Origin: Gigantopelta aegis
Lineage: Eukaryota > Mollusca > Gastropoda > Neomphalida > Peltospiridae
Reading direction: 5' to 3'
Assembly (NCBI RefSeq): GCF_016097555.1
Contig: NC_054703.1
Span: 14,092,205-14,156,204, forward strand
DNA length: 64,000 bases
Part shown: piece by piece, positions 1 through 11,261 of the stretch
Position numbering within the stretch: position 1 is the stretch's first letter
Layout: each line of letters starts with the position of its first letter
Program-made: the position numbers and the translations under genes
Notes under the pieces: model-generated
Told to the model about the DNA's origin: nothing
The model's database searches: none
What the model saw: the letters and a program-made list of their open reading frames with translations, nothing else

Positions 1-100
1 AGTAGGGCTATGCTTAAATAGTAAGTAGAAAAATTCTGCCACCGATGTGGATTGATTTATACTTTTAGTATTGAATACATAACATTCCAATAAATAAAGT

Positions 101-205
101 AAAGTTTGTTTTATTTAACGACGCCAGTAGAGCACATTGACTTTTTATCTTATCATCGGCTATTGGACGTCAAACATATGGTCATTCTGACTTCCAATAA
201 ATAAT
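101..205 (-). repeat. SINE 3' tail fragment
   Basis: The segment reads TTTATTTAACGACGCCAGTA followed by AGAGCACATTGA, which is the reverse complement of the tail of the complete SINE at 578-940. The tRNA-like head is missing, so this is a 5'-truncated copy on the minus strand. Confidence 0.75.
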
Positions 206-286
206 ACAATTTTTTATTGTTATGTGTCTGTTTGGTTGTTAGTTTTTAAATGTCAAATATGGCGCTGTTTAAATAATTTTTATATT

Positions 287-456
287 TTTGAAAATGGCGT
301 TTTCGCGTGCTTTAAACTATAGTTTTGAAAATGGCGTTTTCGCGTGCTTTAAACTATAGTTTTGAAAATGGCGTTTTCGCGTGCTTTAAACTATAGTTTT
401 GAAAATGGCGTTTTCGCGTGCTTTAAACTATAGTTTTGAAAATGGCGTTTTCGCGT
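287..456. repeat. 37-bp minisatellite, about 4.6 units
   Basis: The word TTTGAAAATGGCG recurs at 287, 324, 361, 398 and 435, an exact 37-bp period. The units are virtually identical, so the array is recent. No coding content is seen. Confidence 0.95.
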
Positions 457-577
457 CCGAAACCCTCGAACCTCCCTAGCCTACACCCCTGAAAATATGA
501 ATTGGTTATTATCAATATGCATGTGATTCGCCCAGGACGATTCTTGTTCTCCACCGTTTTGCATTTATGTTAGTATG

Positions 578-940
578 ACCGGCCTCGGTGGCGTCGTGGT
601 TAGGCCATCGGTCTACAAGCTGCTAGGTACTGGGTTCGGATACCGACTCCAAACCCTGAGTGAGTGCTCCGCAAGGCTCATTGGGTAGGTGTAAACCACT
701 TGCACCGACCAGTGATGCATAACTGGTTTAACAAAGGCCATGGTTTGTGCTATCCTGCCTGTGGGAAGTGCAAATAAAAGATCCCTTGCTGGCTGTCGAA
801 AAAGAGTAGCCTATGTGGCGACAGCGTGTTTCCTCTAAAAAAACACTTTCAGAATGACCATATGTTTGACGTCCAATAGCCGACAAGATAAAAAAATCAA
901 TATGCTCTAGTGGCGTCGTTAAATAAAACACACTTTTTTT
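578..940 (+). mobile_element. tRNA-derived SINE, full length
   Basis: It begins ACCGGCCTCGGTGGCGTCGT, a tRNA-like head with box A-like and box B-like words, continues through a conserved body (AAATAAAAGATCCCTTGCTG) and ends in the tail GGCGTCGTTAAATAAAACAC. It is flanked by an 11-bp target-site duplication, ATGTTAGTATG, at 567-577 and 941-951. Other copies of the same family lie at 19996, 34901, 36679 and 63637. Confidence 0.92.
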
Positions 941-984
941 ATGTTAGTATGGTGGACAGTGCATTATGATTTACTACCCTAACA

Positions 985-1225
985 ATTGAAATTTATTTCA
1001 CTCTGGACATAAACACGATACGAAATGGAAGTGTTTTTAATGTCCTATAAGTATGTAATAAAGGGAGACAACTATAGACATTACCTGTTCCCCATAGTGG
1101 CTTTTCCCTCCTGTAGCGACATCAACCATTATACTATCTCCACTCAGAAACATATTGCCCGAACTAGAGCGAGGGTAACACATAAATCCTGACAAGAGTT
1201 TCTTAAAATCAGTACAACACACAAT
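985..1225 (-). pseudogene. Inverted relic of SPPL2 exon 11 in a dispersed repeat
   Basis: On the minus strand, 1085-1144 matches the 60-bp SPPL2 exon at 63513-63572 almost base for base and still encodes GDSIMVDVATGGKSHYGEQ. The match continues past the GTAATGTC donor for about 70 bp of downstream intron. Upstream the match stops at the splice acceptor, where the AG is TG (TTTCTGAGTGG against TTTCAGAGTGG), so the copy could not be spliced in as it stands. The surrounding ~240 bp is shared with a second relic at 18911-19155 but not with the gene. It is read as a duplicated or captured exon piece, not a working gene. Confidence 0.8.
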
Positions 1226-2311
1226 CGAGTGTCATAATTTCTTTATTATCCATATTATCATTGGGGTTTTTTTAATGAATAACAAGGACCGTCTCAAAAG
1301 GTTTCACCCACAACCAGGAGACAACGAAATGACGTCATATATCACATGCACAGTCTGAGCCAGGACTGGGGAAGCAACATCATGTTACGTTGTCGCTTCG
1401 CAAAATTACGTCATTACACTTGTTATTACACGTGTGCTTCGTGTGATATTTTTAAATCAGTAGGGTCTCCACGAGTATTCGGGCACGGCCGAGTCTACCA
1501 AGACTCGAGTATGTTAACAGGACTAAAGTACCCATGCAAGGAAGAGCTCTCTCATATAATATAATAATAATAATAATAATAATCATAATAAACAGCATCA
1601 TTTTGCCATATACTTGTCACCAGTTATATTATGGGCTATGAGACATGGAGGGAAAACAAAAAGTCGAATGTGTAGAATGCAATACAATGGCGTGATTTGA
1701 CATCCATGTTCAGCACTGAAATAAAGATGCTCAATGATATTTAACTTTATTCCTTAGTCTCATTATCATCTAGTGTAAGTGTCGGGTACACAAGAAACTA
1801 CCTATTTAAAACCTTGGGTACTGAAGTCAGACAATTAACCTCCAACACAACATGAATCATTAAATCAATTTATTTAGCGAAGTTAATAAAAAACAAAAAC
1901 AATGTGAAGCACAATTATAGCACCAATGACCTGAAATGCCACAAATGACGACATTTTGTCATCTCCTTCTAGTTGTGTTGGACAACATCTTAAGATTAGT
2001 ACCACGCACAAGGTTGTTCAATAATCTCTATGCATGTAATTATGGATGTGACGATTATTCGATGTTACAGAAAACTGCAGTTTTAAGCCGACGGTTCGGT
2101 GCACCGTTTCCCAATTTGCGAACCGCGTTTCATTTCGATTTTTTGTTATTATTAATTTTTAATGGTAATGGTAAACGTTTCCGCACCTTGCTGGTAAATC
2201 CCAATGACGCGTAAAGTATTTCGGCCAATCACAGCATTCGATTCACTTAAAATTTGACATGTTTGCATGGACGGTAGGTACCGTTCGGATCCTGCACAAA
2301 ACCCACACATT
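1226..2311. other. Intergenic stretch with a short (AAT)n tract
   Basis: An (AAT)n microsatellite lies at about 1562-1590. Two open frames of 72 and 92 residues in this stretch show no recognisable domain, no good start context and no splice signals, so they are not called as genes. Nothing else is supported here. Confidence 0.5.
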
Positions 2312-3030
2312 TCTTGCCCGGACCGTAAAACATTGTAACCTCAGTGATTAATCCGCCGAGAGAATAAACATTTTAAGTATGTTTCGTCCCAGTTGTGAAA
2401 ATTAAAAAAAAGTAAATACGCGTTAACTCCAAGAATTATAAAATGGTGCCCAATTTCCGTCATATCAATTTTAAATGATTCAACATCGCTAATTTTCGTA
2501 AGTTTTTATCAGGACGAAATTGTCCGCAGTTCTAGAACTACAATGTACACAAACTACTTTGCACTTTTGTTTTCAAAATAAAGCTTTGCAGATTATTATT
2601 TTTTCACTTTCAGTATGAACAAAAACTAAAATAAAAAGAATATTATATATTATGTGCATGTACTTGTGCTTGCTTATGTTATTTCTACTTCTTTTTTTAA
2701 TCAGTGATACCTTTTTATGTAACTTGTGTTACAGTTCTTGTCCCCTTTTTGAGAACGTGGCTCAGTTGCCTTTGGTAAACTAAAATTAACCTTTTTAGAA
2801 TGTTGTAAATCCGCTTGACAAAAGCATGGACCTTACTTACTTACTTTCTTACTTCCATGCTTACGTATCGGCTTACGTATCGACTTACTTATTTACTTAC
2901 TTATCTACTTACTTATTTTACTGACTTTTTTTTACTTACTTATCTTACTGGTTTTTAAATAATCTTTTACAGAGTGGTTCTCTAGCAGGGATCTAAATTC
3001 TTCTCTTGACAGGTTTACCCAACACGCAGA

Positions 3031-4411
3031 ATGTTTCCAATTAGTAAGTCTGTGGCTATTTTCCTGATGGTTACAAATGTGATGCTGTTCTCTGTCGTGG
3101 TGTATAAAACATCACAGCTGTACACGAAACCGCACTCTACCATCTTCAGTAACTCGGAGATCTGTCACAAGGCCACGTGTATACCAGGAGAGACGTGCTG
3201 TGACGTCACTGCAACCAACAAAACCGTCAATGGTTCTTTCTATTGTTGTTACCATGACTACGGGGAACGTGTTCGTAGTATTATGCTAAAGGTAGGCATA
3301 TGCTATCATAAGCATTACAAATTATATTATACGTTATCTATTCTTTTAAATCTTTTAGTAGTGTGCACGTATAAGCATTTATTTTCACTCCACAATTGAG
3401 AACATTTCCGTCTCAGTATTTTGCTATATGGCCGCATCTGGCTGTAATACCGGTCCGAACAGGTCTTTCTGGAACCCATTCACAAGTGCCGTCTCTTCCG
3501 CTATACACCCATGTCCCAAAAGGTCAATGCAAAATATTACAAAATAAAATGGGCAAATTCCAGCCTGAAGCCTTACCTTTGAAAAAGGCTTCTTTTTTTA
3601 ATTGTTGCCCAATTACTAGAAATGAATATGTGAACCACATCATATGTCATATTTAGGAACTATAGTGGACCGTGATCAATGAACTTTCACCCGGAGGTGA
3701 ATTGTGTAGTGAGACCTATATATATAGATATATATACATACACACACACAGTCAAACCTGTCTTAGCAGCCACCTGTACTCAGCGGTCACCTGCCTTAAG
3801 CGGCCACCTTTTTCCCTCCCAAACGATTTATAATGTAAATGCACCTGTAATAAGCAGTCACCTGTCTAACGCGGCCAGCGGAACCTAAATCGGATCCCAA
3901 ATTGCTAAAACACCTGTATTAAGCGGCCACAATAAAGTTTTACTATTATATAAAGACGGTATTTTAACAACAGCGATAAGGTGCAGCAAATAACCGATCT
4001 TCACACCTTCAGGAATACTAGTACCCATTCAGTCCCGACATCTCAACTGTGTATCAATTAAGAAAGTATGACTCTGGCCTGCTTGACATTTGTAGGTTCA
4101 TTTACTATGACAATACACCGAATGAAGTAGGAATTAAATAATTAAATGGAAAAAGAAAACAAACTTGTTGAGAACGGTTAATTTAATACATTCCATTTGC
4201 ATTATTTCTGAAAGAGACGACATGTCAACAGTTGATTTATAGTCAACTGTGAAACACGCATCCGTTGATTAGCAGTACAAACGGTAAAACAAGAAACAAC
4301 AACACATGTTTTAAAGACTATATAATATGTGGCAACCTGTACTCAGCGGCCACCTGTCTTAAGCGGCCACTTTTATCTACTCCCTTGTGTGACCGCTTAA
4401 GACAGGTTTGA

Positions 4412-4501
<90 letters not shown>

Positions 4502-7256
4502 TGTAGTTATATTTCCTGTAGTAACGTAAATATTGCTACAAGTTACTATGTCGCGTAAACACAACTCACAACCTACACAAGTTTCATTAGGAATCGAAGA
4601 TAAATGAAAATGATATATTCAGTTTACAACTACAACAATAAATATTACTCACCAGATGCATGTTAAAGTCTGTAATTCGACAATCCATATGGACAATTAT
4701 GTTACAAACTTCTTACATCATTAAAAAGAATCATGCAACTCGGCTGTTTAAAAAAACAAAAAACAATCATAAATGCTTTTACATTCTGAAGTCGTCTGTC
4801 CGTTCACGTTTAATTGTTCTGTTGTTTTCTCTTCTTCATCTTTTTTTTCATATTCTTCTTCTTGTTAACATTGTTCTTCTTCTTCTAATTATTATTATCG
4901 TTGTTAATATTTAGCGAATAAAATTCAGTTTAGATTATGAATAATAGAAATTTCAAATTAAATAATTACGAAATTAGACGGCATTTCCTCGGTTTCTCTC
5001 CAATTCAACCAATCGGATATCAGCATTTTGATCGTCTTAATCGTGAAGACACCCCAAAAAGCCGTCTTAATAACAAGTTACATGACCAAAATTACTTCGA
5101 CCTAATTGGCCAGACATCATCGTCAAGAGCTGTACGAATGACGTCAAAACAATTGGCGCGAACACGCAATGACGCTTGCCCCGCCCATATCAAGTAATGA
5201 ACCTACGAAATGCCGTCTAAATCGGTTAGAAGGCTTAAAGGGACATACCCTAGTTTTTAAACACTAAGGCATATTTTTGACTATTATAGCCGTTTTTGAT
5301 ACTTTACTTAGATTTTATGGTTTAGGTTGTCAATTTCCGTACATTCGAAGTGTTTTTGGTCATCCTGGTGTTTTTAATATCACAAAAATCCTTTCTCGTA
5401 TTTTTAAAAACGCACGTGCGTCTGAGATGTAACAGTTATGGAGTCGAGATTTAGTCTATTTTTAGATCGTATTTCACCATTTCAAAATTACAAACTCATG
5501 TTTCTCTCAATTGTAACTTTATCCAAATGTGTTATAGGTTTGTAGATTAACTAAACTTAGTGTTAATTTTCACGGGTTGAAACTAGGGTCTGTTCCTTTA
5601 AGACGTTTCTTCAGAAATAAGAACGGCTCAGCCTCTTCTTTTTTCTGAAGAAACGTCTTAATGCCTTCTAACCTATACTTAGGAAAGTAAAACAGGGTAT
5701 TTATTTGTTAAACGTAGGGATCATTTGCTGTTTTGCAAGTACATTTTTATAAGGTTTCTAGCAAATATGTTGTGCGTTATTTAATCTTGTCTATGCCAAA
5801 ATCATAAAGAGTTTTTGCTGCAGATTCAAAGGACACATTAGAACAAACGTCACAGTTATAAGGTTTTAACAAACCACAGTTCGTAATAAATCTGATGAGG
5901 TGTCGTTTTTACATTCCTTTTTTTTCCCCCACGTCATGAGAAAACGTTTGTGCAATACGTATTTCGAACTTCCCATACTAGATGACAGATATATATTTAT
6001 TTGTAATTATTATTTTTCAGCAACTGGATCAAAATTATGAAAGAGATATCAGAAATGGTACGTTCTATCAAGTTCGCCCGCACGCACGCACGTACGCACA
6101 CATACAATTTCAAAGACGCGTACACGCACACGCACACACACACACACACACACACAGAGAGCTATACATACATACACATGCACATGGCACACACACATAC
6201 ACACAGAGATACATACATACATACATACACAGACATAAAGACATACAAACATATATACACATACATACAAATAGACACAAACACACAGACATACATAGAC
6301 ATATATGGGGGTGGGGGTGGGGGTGGGGGAAGAGTAAATAGAGAGACAGCGTGTGTTAGGTGTTGTTATTTTAGAAAATGTATTTTGAACACGAATTACA
6401 TTTACGTTCATGTTATTTCAGACTACCATCTCCAGAGGGTGAGGAAAGTTGCTGCTGTTGTAAACGAAGACAAAACTCAACAGAAACCCGCTGCCCATCT
6501 GCAGATGGACCCTGATGCACAGTATGACAAAGGTGAGATTTATACAAATACAACGTAGTCTCGGTCGCTTTCAGACTGTTGTCACAACAACAATGTTGAT
6601 ACATTCGGTATAAAAGCATAAGGCTCTTGTTTGAGTTGACCCTACCTTTAACTAGTTACGTACAAGGTAAACAACGAAGTGATCTTTAAAAAATACTAAT
6701 TGGTGTAGAAATATAGGCAACAAGGTGGCATGGATTTACTACTCTGTAAAACGGTAAAGTTATCAAATAAAACGCTTCACTTCATTCCTGAAATCATCTA
6801 AATATATAATTTAATAATACTGGGTGTTTTTTGTTGTTGTTTTTTCCAGATAAACCTATCTCAGCTCTACGGTGGAAATCAAATGGGAAGAGATCGTTTG
6901 TGAAAGACGGACTCACTGTCGTTGAGGAAGGGATTCGGGTGGAGAAAGAAGGGAACTATTTCATCTACAGCAACGTCGTGTTTTACGGTAACCAGACTAA
7001 GGAACTCGATGTCCCCAAACTTTATCATCTCGTGTACAAACGCGTTCCCACGACACCAAGGTCTACAGTCCAACAGCTGTCGTCCAACCCCCAGTCGACT
7101 TGTAAAATCCGACGAGGAAAGCCCGCCTTCGCGACATCCTACATCGGCGCTGTCTACCACCTGGAGGCCGGGGCCACGGTGATGGTGAAGACGTCGTCGG
7201 TGGAGAGACTAGTCAAACAGCCACAGTCGACGTACTTCGGAATTTACATGATTTAA
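3031..7256 (+). CDS. TNF-superfamily ligand, copy A (four exons)
   Basis: Exons are 3031-3291, 6021-6057, 6422-6532 and 6850-7256. All introns are GT-AG and the phases join cleanly (0, 1, 1) to give 271 residues. Residues 1-7 are a short cytosolic tail, about 8-27 a hydrophobic signal anchor, and 44-75 a stalk with cysteines spaced C-x4-C-x5-CC-x14-CC and two N-glycosylation sequons. A TNF homology domain covers about 121-271: it opens with KPAAHLQ, has the W-x5-SF and EGNYFIYSNVVFY strands, and closes with STYFGIYMI. This architecture marks a type II membrane TNF ligand, expected to trimerise and bind a TNF receptor at the cell surface. The start follows a possible acceptor (TCTTGACAG) 19 bases upstream, so a 5' UTR exon may exist. 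The individual TNF subfamily cannot be assigned. Confidence 0.9.
3749..4414. mobile_element. MITE with pogo/Tigger-like inverted repeats
   Basis: The ends are CAGTCAAACCTGTCTTA and, inverted, TAAGACAGGTTTGACTG. Inside, the phrase AAGCGGCCACCT recurs near both ends. There is no coding capacity. The element sits in intron 1 of TNF copy A and is absent from the matching place in copy B near 23040-23075, so it entered after the duplication or was lost from B. The pogo-like label rests only on the CAGT termini. Confidence 0.7.
4415..4493. repeat. (TA)n microsatellite
   Basis: Pure TA dinucleotides directly follow the MITE end. They could be expanded target sequence. Confidence 0.95.
5597..5662. 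repeat. Long hairpin in TNF-A intron 1
   Basis: TTAAGACGTTTCTTCAGAAA is followed about 25 bases later by its reverse complement, TTCTGAAGAAACGTCTTAA, giving a stem of about 19 bp. The corresponding part of copy B is deleted. Confidence 0.75.
6075..6331. repeat. (CA)n / (CATA)n tract with a GGGGGT run
   Basis: Mixed CA, CATA and ACACAG repeats fill intron 2 of TNF-A, ending in GGGGGTGGGGGTGGGGG. Open frames of up to 173 codons here are artefacts of simple repeats. One of them includes real exon 3 by read-through. Confidence 0.9.
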
Positions 7257-9322
7257 TAGTTCCCGTGTGTAGAGACCGCTGGTGTTCGCTGTTCATCCAA
7301 AGTATATTTTGTTTAAGGACACCACTAGAGCGCACATTTTTCCAATTTATGTTTTCATTAAAAATGGTTTCCCATTTGGACTTAAACGAGGCGTCTTTGT
7401 GAGTTCGTAATAGCAGCGCTGTATATATGTCCCATATGTCTCTGACTAAATTTAGTCCATCGCTACGTATACTTTTGTGTTGTTTGTTTCTTATCGTCGG
7501 ATTGTCATGGAAAGGTTCATACAGAATTTGTTGATAGCTCCCCGTGTCGCGTGTAATGTTAAGCTCGTCCCAAATTAATAAAATATCTTTGTAAATGTTC
7601 GGCATTGAGTTGAAATTATCTTTTTTGTTTTTAATATTACATTTTAAAATGTGCCTTTCGATATTTAAATTTTTGTATTGGCCTACAAAGTAATCAGCTA
7701 AAGATTTCCAATTTCCATCTCCCTCTAAACTCAAAAGTCAACTTTCAAATTTAATTCTTTGTGCTTTAATTTTCAGCCTAATATTTACAACTCCTAACCC
7801 ACCTAACTCCTTAGGTAGTTGAATTTGCTCTTTTGATATAAAATGTTTTCTATAGCTCCAAATAAAATTAAAAATCATTTTATCAATTTGTTTAGCATAT
7901 TTTCCGGAAGTTCCAAAACGTTTGATAAATACCAAATGCCACTAGTGGCGTGTGAATTTACCGCAACTATTTTACCATATAATGTTAATTTTCTATTACT
8001 CCATATATTTAAAAAAAAAAAAAAAATAATTTTGGGTTCCCAATTATCAGCCGAAACGTTAATATTGCCAAAATAAAAACCTAATATTTTAATTTTTTCA
8101 TTAGTCCATCTTATATCAAGTAGAGTGTCTTTCTCATACCTAAGTTTCCCCATTAGGAAACCGTTGGTTTTCTGAAGATTAACCTTAGCTCCAGATGCAC
8201 GTTCATAGATATGTAAAGTTTTGAAGAGTTGTTTAACTGAGTCAAGGTCTGAAAGAGTTGCGTTACCGTCATCCGAATATCCAACCCACTTACTGACGAA
8301 GCCACCTGGTAAAGTTATCCCATTAATTTTGTTATCTTCCCGAACAGCTTCAGCCAAATTTTCTGCTACTGGGATATAAAGAAAAGTGCTGATCGGGAAC
8401 CCGTCTAATACCCCGTGAGAGATCAAAGTATTTTGATAGATACCCATTAACCTTAACAGCTGATTGATTATCTGTATAACATGTTTTAATAATTTTAATA
8501 AAATTTGACCCAAAGTAAAAAAACAAAATTTAAACTTTAAACAGAAAGTCCATTCTACTCTATCGTAAGCTTTTGTTTGATCTAAAGAGAGTATTAACCC
8601 CGGTAGATCATTACGATTAACATATTCTATTAAGTCTCTTATCAATGATGCTCCGTCATGAATTGATCTGCCTTTGACTGAACATTTCTGTTTTGGGTGG
8701 ATAATTTTTGGTAAAAATTCTCTAATTCTACTAGCCAAAGCTTTTGTGATAATTTTGTAGTCGCAATTTAATAAAGAGATGGGTCGCCAGTTTTTGAGAA
8801 GTTGTTTTTCGTTACCTTTCCAAATTAGTACAATTACACCAAGGCGCATGGTAAAAGTTAGTTTTTCCTTATTGAATGCATCGTTAATTACTTCTACCTG
8901 ATCACTACCAATTAAGCCGAAAAAATTCCGGTAGAATTCGGCAGTCAAGCCATCACAGCCCGGTGATTTATCATTGGCAAACGATTTAATCACGAGTGAA
9001 ACTTCGTCTCTGTCTTCATTACTTAAAGTCATTGTCATTTTATTTAATAAATAATTTTGTGCTGAAGCGTCCGTCTTTTCAGATGTGTATAATGTTTGGT
9101 AAAAAAAATTGTAGTTTCATTTAAAATTTCTTCTTGTGTGTCAATTATTGTTCCGTCTTCAGTTATTAAAGAATTCATGTATTTATTGTTGGTTTTTTGT
9201 TTTGTCAAGATTAACGAAATACGCTGTGCATCTTTCACCTTGTTCAATTTCAATGACCTTGACCCTACTTCTAGCCCCCTGTAATTGTAATTGTTCATAA
9301 TCGTTAATCTTATTTTGTACAT
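7213..9322 (-). pseudogene. LINE ORF2 reverse transcriptase region, broken
   Basis: Three successive minus-strand frames (9322-9044, 9038-7875, 7935-7213) read through a non-LTR reverse transcriptase. Recognisable parts are KSPGCDGLTAEFYRNF, the LLNCDYKIITKALA block, the catalytic block A LDQTKAYDRVEW and, for block C, YSDD in place of the usual YADD. The C-terminal part keeps LPKELGGLGVVNIRLK and the helical tail. Frame changes separate the pieces, one of them near an A-rich run at 8010-8026. The enzyme would have copied its own RNA at a nicked target; this copy cannot be active. Confidence 0.85.
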
Positions 9323-9576
9323 TAATTAATTCTGAGTAATCGTCCAGCTGTCCAAGTTCGTCTAGTTGTGTTAGAAATATTTCGTCTTATTTTAAATTAT
9401 AAATGTAAGTCCTTTCAGTTCTGCGTTTTTGTTTACAATAGTCAGTGGTCAGTGTTTTGATTTTTGTTTTACCCAAATCCCACCAAAACAATAAATCATT
9501 ATAATTCCCCTTTTCCCATTGCCATGTGCGCCAAAAGTCATTCATTAAATTTACGTAATTTTTGTTTTTCAAAACA

Positions 9577-10020
9577 CTATTGTCCGGGTCCTGTGTTATT
9601 TTTGTCCAAGGAAAAGTCTGCCCATACAAGCTTATGGTCAGTATAATAACACTGAAACACACCAGCTTCTTTCAGGCCAGAAATAAACTGCCCTGAGATT
9701 AAAATGCGATCAATGCGTGAATATGTTTTGTATGCTTTGCTGTGGTATGTGTAAGAGGCCTTGTTTGGGTATAAATATCTGTAGGCGTCCTGTAGTGCAT
9801 GTCTGTTTATTATTGTGTCGAGTTTTTTCACCCCTACAGTGCCCCTAAGCTCTTGTTTTTTTTTTATCCTGTCCGGTCAAGCGTAGCGTTGTCCACACAA
9901 TTGGCTTCAGATTACAGTTATCATCCCATTTGGTTGTCCGGAAATTTGTCCGCGCAAGTAGTCTGCTGTTTGACTGTGATTATTTCATGGCAGACAGCTA
10001 TGAAGTGGCAACTATTTGAC
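9577..10020 (-). pseudogene. LINE endonuclease (APE-type) remnant
   Basis: The minus strand encodes SRIDRILIS followed by YTDHKLVWADFSL, the C-terminal half of an apurinic-like endonuclease, where the D-H pair is catalytic. Farther upstream (about 9860-9905) a second frame gives NCVDNATLDRT, the preceding GDFNC-type block. The two lie in different frames, separated by a T-rich run. It belongs to the same LINE as the reverse transcriptase downstream. Confidence 0.75.
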
Positions 10021-10448
10021 TGAAGTGACAGGGGAGTTAAACATATACCAATAATAATCAAGAACATGTACAAACAACACATAATGAAACATATATACAG
10101 TACATTTACATACACATACAGTTCCTGTCATGGGGGCCTCAGAACACACCAAGTCAGTTAAGAACCCTGGCCTCACAGGCGACAGGGTGTGGGGGTGGCC
10201 GGGATCGTCTCCATGGTTACACACACAAGGACGGAAAGTACTGGTTGCACAAAACGCCGAACCAAAGACAGTTAACAGGTTAACACAAAACAAACACGTG
10301 CACATGAAATCACAGAACACATCACAATTTCACAAAACATCACGAAAACACAACTCCTTCCACAATGAATGACGGTCACAAAAACAAACACACAAAGAAA
10401 AAACACATTTATTCAGGGGCGGGTCCAAGTAGTTAACTGTGAAAGCTA

Positions 10449-10751
10449 ATCTGGGGGGGGGGGGGGGGTTAGTCTCATGGTCCATGTTCAGTCCGTGTCA
10501 GTGAGGGGTGAAGTTGACGAGAAAGGCACACAAAAGCTAACTTTTGTGTGCCTTCTGGTCCTGGAGGGAACCTGTTGGGGGAGCTCGTGAAGCGCTTTTC
10601 CCGCAGTCTTCCGATGTGGATAGGTCTCTTTTTTTCTCCTTTCTTTCTTTCTTCCTCTCTTTCTTGGTCTTTCCTCTCTCCTCTTTCTTTTCTTCATCCT
10701 CTGTTAGTTCGTACTCTGTCTGTTCGGGGGGGGGGGGGGGGGGGGGGGGGG
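10449..10751. repeat. Two poly-G tracts flanking a pyrimidine-rich stretch
   Basis: G runs of roughly 19 and 28 bases lie near 10450-10468 and 10724-10751, with a (TTTC)-rich segment between them. Open frames in this stretch come from low-complexity sequence. Confidence 0.85.
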
Positions 10752-10764
10752 TCGGTGTCGATCA

Positions 10765-10962
10765 CTAGTCTCGCGCCGGACTCCTCTTCGGCGTTGGTAG
10801 CCGGGGGTGGGGTGGGGTAGGGGTGTTATCACCTAGGATATCCTCTGCTTCCGCTCCCACCACTATGTCGGCGAAAGTGGCCTGTCGTTTTGGGCAGTCC
10901 CACTGTAGGTGTCCGGCCTTACCACACTCAAAACAAAGTTCGGGCTGGTTGCGGTATCTCAC
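10765..10962 (-). pseudogene. LINE ORF1 zinc-knuckle fragment
   Basis: A 65-codon minus-strand frame contains CFECGKAGHLQWDC, a perfect CX2C-X4-H-X4-C nucleic-acid-binding knuckle, as found at the end of ORF1 proteins in L1/Tx1-like LINEs. The frame ends in proline-rich sequence and runs into the poly-G tract at 10724-10751. It is placed with the LINE because of strand, order and spacing. A cellular CCHC protein is the less likely alternative. Confidence 0.6.
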
Positions 10963-11048
10963 GCTGATCTAAACGTGGTCCGCGGTTTTCAGTCGTCCCG
11001 GTATGTCCTTCTTTATGTCCACTTTTAATGTTCTTTCACCCGTTCTGA

Positions 11049-11261
11049 TAGCCCGAGTACTCTGACTGTAAGAGAGCTAGACGGACATTTGGACATAAAT
11101 ACGCTCTCATTACAGTCAGAACGATAGCCCGAGTACTCTGACTGTAAGAGAGCTAGACGGACATTTGGACATAAATACGCTCTCATTACAGTCAGAGACC
11201 AAGCTATGTATTTTTTTGGCAATTCCCGACAACCAAAAAGTTGGCAAAGATTTCCGCCCTT
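11049..11261 (+). repeat. Head-to-tail dimer of a MULE-like MITE end
   Basis: TAGCCCGAGTACTCTGAC starts at 11049 and again at 11125, a 76-bp period. Each unit is itself a hairpin (CTCTGACTGTAAGAGAG against CTCTCATTACAGTCAGA). The second unit continues into GAGACCAAGCTATGT and a small hairpin around TTGGCAAAGATTTCCGCC, exactly as in the MITE at 42428-42860. It is read as a duplicated transposon end that abuts the LINE at 11262. Confidence 0.8.

Larger units (their letters stand above)
2312..7330 (+). repeat. Segmental duplication, copy A (TNF block)
   Basis: This block matches 19493-32770 in order and orientation, in exons, introns and upstream sequence. Shared landmarks include CCTCAGTGATTAATCCG, the words around the exon 1 start, the intron word GGCCGCATCTGGCTGTA, and the 3' UTR up to TTAAGGACACCACTAGAGCGC. 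Copy A is about 5 kb and copy B about 13 kb; the difference is mainly later insertions in B. A stretch of TTAC-type short repeats lies at about 2830-2960. Confidence 0.93.
7335..10980 (-). mobile_element. Decayed L1/Tx1-like LINE
   Basis: Reading on the minus strand from 10980 to 7335, the order is a CCHC zinc-knuckle ORF, then an APE-type endonuclease tail, then a reverse transcriptase with its C-terminal region. This is the order of ORF1 and ORF2 in L1/Tx1-type LINEs. The 3' end is joined to a SINE-like tail word (GGACACCACTAGAGCGC) just beyond the TNF-A stop codon, while copy B lacks the LINE, so it arrived after the duplication. Coding frames are broken in several places and poly-G tracts interrupt the 5' half. 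Clade assignment is from domain order only. Confidence 0.75.

Noticed and set aside
578-660. tRNA-like sequence at the SINE heads
   Set aside because: It has box A and box B-like words but no complete cloverleaf, and it is repeated at the head of each SINE copy, so it is not a tRNA gene.
1346-2214. Two frames of 72 and 92 codons upstream of TNF-A
   Set aside because: No similarity, no conserved counterpart upstream of TNF-B, and no start or splice context.
6037-6558. Overlapping open frames of 119-173 codons on both strands
   Set aside because: They are produced by (CA)n and (CATA)n repeats. Only the TNF exons at 6021-6057 and 6422-6532 are real.
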